Assembly (NCBI GenBank): GCA_033875315.1 | Contig: JANRJG010000003.1 | Location: 1 to 64,000, forward strand | Direction: 5' to 3' | DNA from: Candidatus Methylacidiphilales bacterium | GTDB lineage: Bacteria; Verrucomicrobiota; Verrucomicrobiia; Methylacidiphilales; CAZTYG01 | DNA length: 64,000 nt | Shown: piece after piece, positions 47,600 to 55,525 of the stretch | Layout: every line of letters begins with the position of its first letter | How positions within the stretch are numbered: the stretch's first letter is position 1 | Program-made: the position numbers and the translations under genes | The notes under the pieces: generated by a model | What the model was told of the DNA's origin: nothing | Seen by the model: only the letters and a program-made list of their open reading frames with translations | The model's database searches: none

Positions 47600-50500
47600 T
47601 CAAAGAGGACGCGCCGAGCGGCGGCGTAGGACCATGAGTGCCGCAAGACCGATACCGAGAAGGGCGTAGGTGGAGGGCTCGGGAATGGCGGTGTAGCTCA
47701 GCACGAGATCATTTCCGCTTTGTGCCACGGCCCATGTGCCGCTTTCCAGATTGGTGAAGCCAGCGGTGTCGATGGTCCAGAAGGAACTGTTGAAACCGGT
47801 GATACCGCCGGTGGTGCTCAGGATGGTCCAGCTCTGGTTGACTTCCGAGAAGTTCGGGGCCAATCCGGCCAGGTTGCCCGCGGTCAGCGAAAGCACATTG
47901 AGTTCATAAACACCCGTCGAGGCCCCGGTCAGGGTCAGGCTGCCGTTGATGGCGACCCGGTCGTAGTCCGTTCCGGCAGTCGTGCCAATGAAGTTGTTGG
48001 TTTCCCAATCGTAGGTGTAGGAGGACCAGTTCTGGCCGGCTCCCAAATTCAATGTTCCCGGGCTGTTGCCAGGGGAAAGCACGTCGCTGAGGCTGTTGAG
48101 GGCCAGATCGCTGTTGATCGTGCCCGTGCCGGCGATGGTGCCCCCATTGAGCGTGACGGGGGCCGTGACCGCGATGGACGAGTTGTTGCGGAAGGTGCCA
48201 CCGGCATTGATGACCACTCCCGAGGTGCCACTCAGGTTGCCGGTGGAGGCCAAGAGGAGCGTGCCACCGTTGACCGTGGTGGCGCCGGTGTGGTTGATGT
48301 TTCCCGACAGAGAGAGGGTTCCGTTGCCCGTTTTGCTGAGCGCACGTCCCGTGCCGCTGATGCCCCCGTTGACCGCCAGGGTGTTGGCGGCATTGGCCAC
48401 ATTCACGTTGAGGTTGCTGTTGAGGGTCAGGGGCACGGCGATGGTGTTGGTGTTGCCCGAGGCACTGGTGTCGCTGAGGGTGGCCGCGGCGTTGTTGCCG
48501 GTGTTGTCCAAAATCAGGGCCCCACTGCCGCCGTTGGCAATGGTGTAGTTGTGACCGGCCACGGCGCTGGCAAACTGGACGCCCTGGATGTTGCGCGTGG
48601 CACTCAAGTTGACGGTGTTGGCCCCGACGCCCGTGCCCGCCCCATCGGCAAATTGCGCGATGGCCCCAGAGGCCTGTGTGGAGGGGCTGGCGGTGGAACC
48701 CGCATCGAAGACCGTCCAAGATCCCGCAGAGGCCGCATCCCAACTGCTGTCACTGGCTGCGTTGTAGGTGTTGGTGGATTCGTAACCGCCCACAGAGGCG
48801 CGGTAGGAACCGACATTCGTCAATCCACCCACGTTGGCGGTGGACCCGGTGTTGTTGACGGCGACCAGCATCGAAGATAGACCATCGGCCAAGACCACGC
48901 GGGTATTTCCACCAGAAGCCACCTGGCCATTGGTGAATGAGCCCGTGACGCCACTGGCACTGCCGGTCACGATGTTGTAAAGCGTGGTCGTATCGGAGGG
49001 AGGAGTGTAACCATTGTTCAAGGTCAGGGCCAGACGTCCACCCAGAGTGGTGGCTCCGGAGACCGAGACGTTGTCATATCTATTGGTGGAGGTTTCATGG
49101 TAGGAACTGGCGGCGGTGGTTCCACCGATGCCCAAGGCCAGGGTGCCGCTGTTGATCTGGTAGCCACCGGTGATGGCGGTGCGTCCGGAGTAGAGGGTGC
49201 CCTGGTAAGTATCCCCGGGGGCCATGACCGTGGTCGCTCCGTCCTGCACCAGCGTATTGTTGCTGCCGCTGCTGAGGAGATTCCCCCCCAAGTAGGAGCC
49301 GGCCGTGAGCGTGCCACCGGTCCAATTGAAATTGGAAGTGCCGTTGGTGGTGGTGTTGTTGCCCGCTCCGGAGACGGCCCCGAAGACGCGCAGCGTGCCA
49401 CCTGAGAGGTTGTAGGAGGAAGTATGACCCTGGATCACGGTGCTGTTCCCGGCCCCGATGGCCAATCCGGAGTTGATGTTGTTCGCGGCCACCAGATTGT
49501 TATCGGGTGCTCCGATGTTCACCTGCCCGCCTGTCTGGTTGAACGTGGCGTTACCAGTTGATGAGGCGGTGCCTCCCCCCAGCGCGAGTGCCGACAAACT
49601 GCCGCTGTTGGTGTTGGGGGTGGCGATGAAGGTGCCCCCATTGACATTGATGACGAAGTTGTTGACCCCGTTGTTTTCCATGTTCATGGAGGTGCCGTTG
49701 ATCTTGAAGCTGCCGGAATTGAGGGTCAGATTGCCGCCCCCGCTGCCGAAGTAACGACCACCGGCCAGCGTAACATCGGCACCGTTGATGATTTGATTGC
49801 CGACGACATTGGCGGCGTTGCTGGTGGCATTGAAAAAGAACTTCCCGCTGTTGTAGTTGACGGTCGAGGTGCCATTGAAACCCGTCCAAGCCGAGTTGAA
49901 GTTGTAGATACCAGCGCCCGAGAGGTTGAGCGTACCGCCGGCTGAGGCACTGAGGGTGGCGAAGTTGTTGACCCCGGAGGCCAGGTTGACGGTGGCGTTG
50001 CCCGTGCTGTCAAGGGTGATGGATCCCATCCCGCTGGCGCTACCCACCGTGGCACCGAGGGTGAACGTGTCGTTGCGATTGAGAGAAAGACGGCCGTTCT
50101 GCAGATTGAGGGTTCCGAGGACGTTGCCCGTGGCATCGTTGTTACCAACGCGGAGGACGTTGCTGAGACCACCGGAGCCGCCATTGACGAGGACCGTGGC
50201 GCCGGAGCTTCCGATGCTGGCTCCCGAGGCACCGCCGACGAGAACAACGTGCGTGCCCGTGCTGGCATTGGTGCCGCCACCGATGGTGGTGTTGCCCGTG
50301 TAGCTGTTGGCACCGGTGAGGTAAAGGGTATTGCTGTTGGTTCCGCTGTTGAGCAGGACCAAGCCGGTGACTCCCCCATTGTCGACAATGTTCGAGGCGA
50401 TCGTGCTGTGTCCAAGTTGATTGCGGTTGTTGTTGTTGACGATGATGAGATCGCCCCCGCCGGAGGGGCCGGTCAGATTGCCGCCGCTGATCTGGGAGTT

Positions 50501-52030
50501 GTTGGCGCCGACAGTCGACGTGAAGAGAATCCCGTCATTGACGGCCAACGTGCCGGTGATGGTGACATTCTGGTTCGAGGCATTGGCAAAACGGAGCGAA
50601 TTGATGGTGGCATTGCCAACCGTGCCGGTGACCGCAGCGCCGGTGGTGTAGTTGGCCGTGGGACTGGTCCAGAGGGTTGAATTGTTTTGCGTGGTGTAAG
50701 TGGTGGCAACCAAATTGGAGCCGTTGTTGGTGGCGAAATCGTTGCCGATGACCACACCCTTGACCAATCCACCCGCATCGTTGGCGGTGCCGGTGGCCTT
50801 GTAGGAAAAGCCACCCACCGTGGTGATGGAAAGAAGTGCTCCGGGGTCACGTGTGATGGAGGCGAAGTCGATGGTGTTTGTTCCCGATCCTGCAGCGGCC
50901 CGGAATTCGGAAACCCCCGGTTTGAGCGTGGTGCTGGCAAAGGTTTGGGAACTCGTGAGGCTGGAGTTGCCACGGAAATAAAGCGAACCGCCGCCGAGTA
51001 TGAGATCGGAGGAAGAATCGATGAGGTTGGTGAAGTTCCCAGTATGCAGGCTACCATCGACAAAGAGCAGGCCGGCGTTGATCGTGGTGTCGCCTTTGTA
51101 GGTTTGCTTTTGACCTGCGGCAAATGCCATGGTGAGTTGGCCCAGACCGGTTTTGGTCAGACCCGCGGTATTGCTGCCCCCAGAGTTACCAAGAACAGTG
51201 CTCCAGGTTTGGCTGTTGCCCGCCGTGTCCACTGTGAACGTGGCCCCATCATTGATGGTGATGCGGGAGGACGGATCGGACAAACCCGCAGCCGTCACGA
51301 GCGTGGCGTTACCACCGATGGTGATGACTCCCGCGGTGCCAAGAGCGGTGGCGTTGTTGACCACGAGCGTACCGGCATTGAGGGTGGTGCCTCCCGTGTA
51401 GGTGTTGGCATTGTTCAAAACCCATGTGCCCGAACCATTCTTGACCACTGAAAGGGTGGAGACCGTGGCGTTTTGAGATATGACACCGGTCAGAATATTC
51501 CCATACTGGGCGCGGAAGCCACTGTTGGTCCCGTCCAAGTTGAGCGTGACCGCCCCGGTGTTATCGCGGGTGTTGAGACGGTTGACGATGATTCCAGAAC
51601 CGAAGACCCCGCTGGAATTAAGTGTGACGGTACCGTTGAGGGATAGCGCCTGGTCCCCGCCGCCGGTGCCGATGCCAAAGCTGGCAATCCCCCGGTAGGT
51701 GGAATCCAGTTCGATGGAAGACCCGTTGTTCAAGATAACCCCCAACGCGCCGGGTTGAATGGCATAGCTATTAGTCACATTTGTGGTGCTGCTGAAAAGG
51801 AATCCACCGGATGGCGTGCCCGTGGTCACCGAAACGAACTGGTCACCCGTCGTGTTGAACACCGCCACATCAGCCCCTCCGGGAGCCACCCCACCGACCC
51901 AGTTGGAACCGGTGGTGAAAGCGTTGTTGGTGTAATTGCCTGACGAAAAGGTGATGTTGGCCGCATGCCCCATCGCACAGATCCACGAAAAAGAAGCAAA
52001 GGCGGCGAATAACTTGATGGTGTTTTTCAT
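47600..52030 (-). CDS. PEP-CTERM surface protein with autotransporter-type beta-strand repeats (2)
   Basis: A 1476-residue protein from ATG 52030 (signal peptide MKNTIKLFAAFASFSWICAMGHA). Repeated beta-strand units of the PATR type are dense, for example GTWVLNNANTYTGGTTLNAG, LYLTGANSYTGNTTIGGG and GTLSLSGNINHTGATTVNGG. The C-terminal region carries GTLLLASTGNLSGTSGVVINAGGTF and LSPGNSPGTL, shared with the other two PEP-CTERM proteins of the locus. A ~150-residue terminal globular part then leads to AIPEPSTYALLGIGLAALMVLRRR, the exosortase sorting signal. It is probably displayed on the surface or in the matrix. It is the longest of the three, and its repeats have clearly diverged from those of its neighbours rather than being recent tandem copies. 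Its 497-base upstream gap suggests its own promoter. Confidence 0.85.
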   Translation of the reverse strand: MKNTIKLFAAFASFSWICAMGHAANITFSSGNYTNNAFTTGSNWVGGVAPGGADVAVFNTTGDQFVSVTTGTPSGGFLFSSTTNVTNSYAIQPGALGVILNNGSSIELDSTYRGIASFGIGTGGGDQALSLNGTVTLNSSGVFGSGIIVNRLNTRDNTGAVTLNLDGTNSGFRAQYGNILTGVISQNATVSTLSVVKNGSGTWVLNNANTYTGGTTLNAGTLVVNNATALGTAGVITIGGNATLVTAAGLSDPSSRITINDGATFTVDTAGNSQTWSTVLGNSGGSNTAGLTKTGLGQLTMAFAAGQKQTYKGDTTINAGLLFVDGSLHTGNFTNLIDSSSDLILGGGSLYFRGNSSLTSSQTFASTTLKPGVSEFRAAAGSGTNTIDFASITRDPGALLSITTVGGFSYKATGTANDAGGLVKGVVIGNDFATNNGSNLVATTYTTQNNSTLWTSPTANYTTGAAVTGTVGNATINSLRFANASNQNVTITGTLAVNDGILFTSTVGANNSQISGGNLTGPSGGGDLIIVNNNNRNQLGHSTIASNIVDNGGVTGLVLLNSGTNSNTLYLTGANSYTGNTTIGGGTNASTGTHVVLVGGASGASIGSSGATVLVNGGSGGLSNVLRVGNNDATGNVLGTLNLQNGRLSLNRNDTFTLGATVGSASGMGSITLDSTGNATVNLASGVNNFATLSASAGGTLNLSGAGIYNFNSAWTGFNGTSTVNYNSGKFFFNATSNAANVVGNQIINGADVTLAGGRYFGSGGGNLTLNSGSFKINGTSMNMENNGVNNFVINVNGGTFIATPNTNSGSLSALALGGGTASSTGNATFNQTGGQVNIGAPDNNLVAANNINSGLAIGAGNSTVIQGHTSSYNLSGGTLRVFGAVSGAGNNTTTNGTSNFNWTGGTLTAGSYLGGNLLSSGSNNTLVQDGATTVMAPGDTYQGTLYSGRTAITGGYQINSGTLALGIGGTTAASSYHETSTNRYDNVSVSGATTLGGRLALTLNNGYTPPSDTTTLYNIVTGSASGVTGSFTNGQVASGGNTRVVLADGLSSMLVAVNNTGSTANVGGLTNVGSYRASVGGYESTNTYNAASDSSWDAASAGSWTVFDAGSTASPSTQASGAIAQFADGAGTGVGANTVNLSATRNIQGVQFASAVAGHNYTIANGGSGALILDNTGNNAAATLSDTSASGNTNTIAVPLTLNSNLNVNVANAANTLAVNGGISGTGRALSKTGNGTLSLSGNINHTGATTVNGGTLLLASTGNLSGTSGVVINAGGTFRNNSSIAVTAPVTLNGGTIAGTGTINSDLALNSLSDVLSPGNSPGTLNLGAGQNWSSYTYDWETNNFIGTTAGTDYDRVAINGSLTLTGASTGVYELNVLSLTAGNLAGLAPNFSEVNQSWTILSTTGGITGFNSSFWTIDTAGFTNLESGTWAVAQSGNDLVLSYTAIPEPSTYALLGIGLAALMVLRRRSARPL

Positions 52031-52269
52031 GATTAGACCCCAGTTTTGTAATCGCAGTAAGTACAATCAACGCATTTACTGCCTAGGAGATAGCTTAGTT
52101 CTGTATCCATTTCTTTAGCAATCTATTTTTAGTATTAAAATGCAATATTTTGGCACGCCAGAATCATTCGCAGCATTGTTGGAGGATTGCTGAAAGTTTG
52201 AGCGCGATACGGAATCCGCACAAAAACCCACTTGGCACTGCATCCATGCTTTATCCACGAGCCACTTGA

Positions 52270-52440
52270 ATGAAGCGCAGGGAGTGCGTGTCAACCACAT
52301 CAACGCAGTTAACTAGCAAATGCGCGAAGAGATTGAAGCAGAAACTCTTGGCATTGAGGGCTTTAAGTGATAACCCAACTCCGATTGGTGAACGAAGTTA
52401 TCGCTTAGTCCAAGTTGAATGGATTAAGCGATATAGATGA
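52270..52440 (+). CDS. Doubtful small basic protein (56 aa)
   Basis: ATG at 52270 to TGA at 52440 encodes 56 residues with about nine Arg and six Lys (it begins MKRRECVSTTSTQL and ends VEWIKRYR). I recognise no family, and no clear ribosome binding site precedes it. It lies in an AT-rich gap and contains the TAAGYGATA repeats described separately. A frame of this length can arise by chance, or it may be the remnant of a decayed gene. Confidence 0.15.
   Translation: MKRRECVSTTSTQLTSKCAKRLKQKLLALRALSDNPTPIGERSYRLVQVEWIKRYR
52364..52433. repeat. Inverted and direct TAAGYGATA repeats
   Basis: TAAGTGATAAC at 52364-52374 faces GTTATCGCTTA at 52397-52407 (10 of 11 positions paired, 22-base spacer), and a further direct copy TAAGCGATA lies at 52425-52433. 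This could be a regulator-binding site, a recombination scar or chance. Nothing around it identifies a mobile element. Confidence 0.4.
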
Positions 52441-52527
52441 CAAAGGCGCTCGGCTTGTCTCGCCTAGGCCCGGAGACGGCGGAAGATCGCGTTCCGCCTT
52501 GGATGCCTTTGGTGGAGCGGGGAAACC

Positions 52528-54357
52528 CTAGGAGCGATGCTTGCGGCGCAAGGCGATCAGGCCTGCCAGACCAAGGCCCAGAAGGGCGAAGGTGGAGGGT
52601 TCGGGGATGGCGGTGTAATTGATGTAAAGCTTGTCCAGATTCCCGATACCACCCTGGGTGACCGAAAAGGTTCCGGTGGTGGAGTTCAAGAAACTGTCGG
52701 AAAAGACAAACTTGTCCGCACTGAAGCCGGTGATATCCGCCGCCGCATCGACAAAGAGCCATTGGTAGGAGTTTGTATCGACAAAGTTCTGGGCCAAACC
52801 AGCGGCCTGGAGCGCATCCAAACTGACGATTTCGATGGTGAACTGGCCGGTGCCCGCAGTGATGTTGAGGCTGGCGGCGTTGAGCAAGTCCCAACCCGCG
52901 GTGGTCGAGCCGGCGGCACCGGTGGCATCATTGACTTCAAACTGGAAAGTACCCGCATTGGCCCAGGTGACGGCCCCCGTGGTCATGTTGCCCGTGCTGT
53001 TGCCGGGGGCGAGGGATTGGTTGGCACCGATGGAGAGGGCGACACCGGCCAGGTTGGATCCGGCGACGGTACCGGAGTTGAAAGTCAGGGTGCCGGTGAA
53101 GTTGGATGCCGAGTTGTAGGCAAAACGGCCGCCCGAGACGGTGACATTGCGTGAAAGCGCGGTCGAGCTGTCGTAACGGAAGGTCCCGCTCGTGTTGACG
53201 GTGATGTTGGAGGTGCTGTTGATGGAACCGGTGCCACTGACCAAGAGGGTCCCACCGTTGACGTTGGTCATGCCCCCGTAGGTGCCCGTCGTGTCCGAGG
53301 TGTTGCTGTTGCTACCGGAAATGATCAGCGTACCGATACCGTTCTTGTTCAGCGTCGTGCGCTGTCCAGCATTCGTATTGTCTTTGAGTTGCTCGTTGCC
53401 GGAAAGGGTGATGTTCCCGGAACCTCCAAAGCTGTAGGCCGAGTCTGCAGTTCCGGTGCCTTGGTTGTTCAGAATGTTGCCTGTGAGCGTGAGTGTGGAA
53501 TCCGCGTTCGTGTTGCGGATTTCCGAGCCGGTGGTGCGCCGGTCGAAATTGAATGTGCGATTGGAGGTGGCATTTCCACCTGAGTATTCGAAAAATCCGT
53601 TGTCACCCACGGTCCCCCCACCCATGGTGATGGCCGTGTTGGTGCCGCCGTCGCCGAAACTGCTGGCGTCTCCGAAATTGCCCAGGGACGAACCGATGGC
53701 GCGACCCTTGATGATTTGGAAGTTGTCCGTCTGACTGGCGTTGCCGAGGTTCACGACAGTGGTAGCCGAGTTGATGACCACTTGGGCCGTATTCAGATTG
53801 ACGTTGTTGGTCAGATCCACCGTACCGGCCCGGGTGATATCAAGCCGACCGGCGCCGGTGATGTTCAGGAAGAATCCATTGTCCGTGATGGACGGGGCGT
53901 TCAAAACGAGGTTGCCCGTCCCAGTTCCGCTTGAGGCATTAATCGTCCAAGTTTGGTTGGCTCCCAGAGCAAACGTATTGCTGAACGTCAATGCGGAGGT
54001 GTTGGCCGCCTTGGTCACGCCACCGGCACCAATCGTGATCACCCCATTGCCTCCGGAGATGTTGAACGCCCGGGCTGCCCCGCTTACGGGAGCAGCATTC
54101 ATGGTGATTCCCAAGACGGATATGTCCGCAGCTACTCCCGCGGTGATGCTGGTTGCGGTCAGGGTATTGTCAATGATGATCGTGTCACTGGCCGTAGGTG
54201 CCACGCCACCCACATAACTTGCACCAAAATTCAGAGAAGTGGTGTTGTTTCCCTTTGTGACAGTTTGCGCAGAGACCGTCTCCAGCATCGCGTAGGCGAA
54301 AAAAAGCAACAAGCACGGCATCACAAGACGGGCTGAGAAAAGAATGGCGGTCTTCAT
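52528..54357 (-). CDS. PEP-CTERM surface protein with autotransporter-type repeats (3)
   Basis: A 609-residue protein with an export signal (ARLVMPCLLLFFAYAMLETVSA) and a terminal sorting signal AIPEPSTFALLGLGLAGLIALRRKHRS. The middle is a beta-strand solenoid with PATR-like units (ITLSGNEQLKDN, GTLIISGSNSNTSDTTGTYG, GGTLLVSGTGSINSTSNI) and the LAPGNSTGNM phrase corresponding to the DPGNSPG motif of its neighbours. Its opening (TVTKGNNTTSLNFGASYVGGVAPTASDTI) resembles the mature start of the 2218-residue enzyme (TTYTKADNTAPLDQAASWNPASLPTSADNI), hinting at a shared surface architecture. It is transcribed divergently from the LacI regulator gene across a 103-base AT-rich spacer, so the two could be co-regulated. 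The function is structural or adhesive by inference. Confidence 0.85.
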   Translation of the reverse strand: MKTAILFSARLVMPCLLLFFAYAMLETVSAQTVTKGNNTTSLNFGASYVGGVAPTASDTIIIDNTLTATSITAGVAADISVLGITMNAAPVSGAARAFNISGGNGVITIGAGGVTKAANTSALTFSNTFALGANQTWTINASSGTGTGNLVLNAPSITDNGFFLNITGAGRLDITRAGTVDLTNNVNLNTAQVVINSATTVVNLGNASQTDNFQIIKGRAIGSSLGNFGDASSFGDGGTNTAITMGGGTVGDNGFFEYSGGNATSNRTFNFDRRTTGSEIRNTNADSTLTLTGNILNNQGTGTADSAYSFGGSGNITLSGNEQLKDNTNAGQRTTLNKNGIGTLIISGSNSNTSDTTGTYGGMTNVNGGTLLVSGTGSINSTSNITVNTSGTFRYDSSTALSRNVTVSGGRFAYNSASNFTGTLTFNSGTVAGSNLAGVALSIGANQSLAPGNSTGNMTTGAVTWANAGTFQFEVNDATGAAGSTTAGWDLLNAASLNITAGTGQFTIEIVSLDALQAAGLAQNFVDTNSYQWLFVDAAADITGFSADKFVFSDSFLNSTTGTFSVTQGGIGNLDKLYINYTAIPEPSTFALLGLGLAGLIALRRKHRS

Positions 54358-54402
54358 GTTAGAAATTTATGCGACATGCCCAATGGGGGCAATTATTTTT
54401 TA

Positions 54403-54428
54403 CGTAATGTATTGTAATATTTCGTAAT
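54403..54428. promoter_or_regulatory. Three 10-bp-phased GTAAT repeats in a divergent promoter
   Basis: CGTAAT at 54403-54408, TGTAAT at 54413-54418 and CGTAAT at 54423-54428 lie exactly ten bases apart, on one face of the helix, in the spacer between the PEP-CTERM gene 3 and the LacI gene. For the plus strand, a weak -35 (TTGTAA at 54412) and -10 (TATGCT at 54435) with 17-base spacing can be drawn. The element is a good candidate for autoregulation or a cooperative regulator, but there is no direct proof. Confidence 0.45.
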
Positions 54429-54460
54429 TTAATATATGCTCGATCTCTACAGGACATTCC

Positions 54461-55525
54461 ATGCCCCGCACCGCCTCCCCACGTCCCAACCTTTCCATGA
54501 TGGCCCGCAGGCTGGGGGTCTCCGTGCCCACAGTCTGGCGGGCCATGCGCAACGCTCCAGGCATTCACCCCGAAACACGTGCCCGGGCCCTTCAACTCGC
54601 GGCGGAACTGGGCTACGAAAGTCCCGCCCGGGCCGACGGGGTGGCATTGAAAAGCCGGGACCACTTGGTTCTGGCCCTGACCCATTTGATGTCCTCCAAC
54701 CCGGCACAGGATTTTATCACCGGGATGAACCGGGCCTCCTTGAGCTACAACCTCAACATCCTCACCCACCAAGTGGAGGCGGGCGCGTGCAGCCAATTGC
54801 TTGATCCGTCCTTCCAACCCAAAGCCATGCGCTCGGGTCTGGTGGACGGTTTGGTGTTGATCCACCGCTGGCCTGCCGAAGTGGCCCGGCACCTCGCGGA
54901 AAAATGGCCCGCCGTATCCATCGTGCATCACTACCCCGGCGTTCCAATGGAACATGTGGGCATCGACGACCGCCAAGGCATGCTGGCCCTGGTCGAACAC
55001 CTGCACGCCGGAGGGCATCGTCAGATCGGTTTTTTTGGCTTCTGCCGTGAGATGAGCTGGGCCTGCAGTCGCCTCTCCGCTTGGTTTGAAGCCCTGGTCC
55101 TGTGCGACCTGCCCTACGAACCCCGCGATGTGATCCCAGTGGAGATCGACCTGGCCCTGGCCATGAACGAATTCCGGGTAGGCGAATGGGAAAAAAAAGT
55201 CCTGGAGCGGGTCCGCAAAGGAACCAATGCCTGGGTCTGCAGCAGCAGTGGCACGGCCAACACGCTCTGTCGCTTTCTGCTCGAAAAGGGATTCCACCTC
55301 CCTGCGGATGTGGCCGTTGCCGGATACCACCGTGGGAAGTTCAACATCTGGCCGGACCTACCGGATATCACCACCACGGAAGTATCGGATATCGACCTGG
55401 GGGCCACGGCCATCCGCCGACTGACCAACCGCATCATGCATGGCAACGAACCGACGCGTTCCATCCTCCTCCCCGCCGCCCTTCACTTGGGGCAGACGAC
55501 ACGGACGACCTCCAAAAAAGCGTGA
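54461..55525 (+). CDS. LacI-family transcriptional regulator
   Basis: A 354-residue protein with an N-terminal LacI-type helix-turn-helix (LSMMARRLGVSVPTVWRAMRN, then PGIHPETRARALQLAAELGY). A periplasmic-binding-protein-like sensor domain follows (HLVLALTHLMSSNPAQDFITGM, GLVLIHRWP, HVGIDDRQGMLALVEHL, GHRQIGFFGF, LPADVAVAGYH). The stretch joining the two domains is short and unlike the classic hinge helix. LacI-type regulators usually repress carbohydrate genes until a sugar binds; the inducer here is unknown. The gene is divergent from the PEP-CTERM gene and directly precedes an AraC-type regulator whose GTG start overlaps its stop (GTGA), so both should be made together. The candidate binding sites are the GTAAT triplet upstream or the TTGCA repeats elsewhere. 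Confidence 0.9.
   Translation: MPRTASPRPNLSMMARRLGVSVPTVWRAMRNAPGIHPETRARALQLAAELGYESPARADGVALKSRDHLVLALTHLMSSNPAQDFITGMNRASLSYNLNILTHQVEAGACSQLLDPSFQPKAMRSGLVDGLVLIHRWPAEVARHLAEKWPAVSIVHHYPGVPMEHVGIDDRQGMLALVEHLHAGGHRQIGFFGFCREMSWACSRLSAWFEALVLCDLPYEPRDVIPVEIDLALAMNEFRVGEWEKKVLERVRKGTNAWVCSSSGTANTLCRFLLEKGFHLPADVAVAGYHRGKFNIWPDLPDITTTEVSDIDLGATAIRRLTNRIMHGNEPTRSILLPAALHLGQTTRTTSKKA

Larger units (their letters stand above)
52031..52527. other. AT-rich intergenic region between PEP-CTERM genes
   Basis: A 497-base region, less GC-rich than its surroundings. The 52031-52160 part is the probable promoter/leader of PEP-CTERM gene 2 and has one AAAATGCAAT element at 52137-52146. The 52364-52433 part holds three copies of a TAAGYGATA element (see repeat entry). 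At 52478-52498 a 7-base perfect stem (GGCGGAA/TTCCGCC, 7-base loop) sits 30 bases past the stop of the third PEP-CTERM gene and could be a weak terminator, though it lacks a T run. Apart from the doubtful 56-residue frame at 52270, no gene is seen. Confidence 0.5.

Noticed and set aside
52478-52498. Intrinsic terminator for PEP-CTERM gene 3
   Set aside because: The stem is perfect (7 bases) and well placed, but there is no T run on the minus strand, so I list it only as part of the intergenic description.
55102-55521. Upstream extension of the AraC gene inside the LacI gene
   Set aside because: The 140 extra codons are Pro/Arg/His-rich shadow sequence of the LacI frame; coding character begins at GTG 55522.
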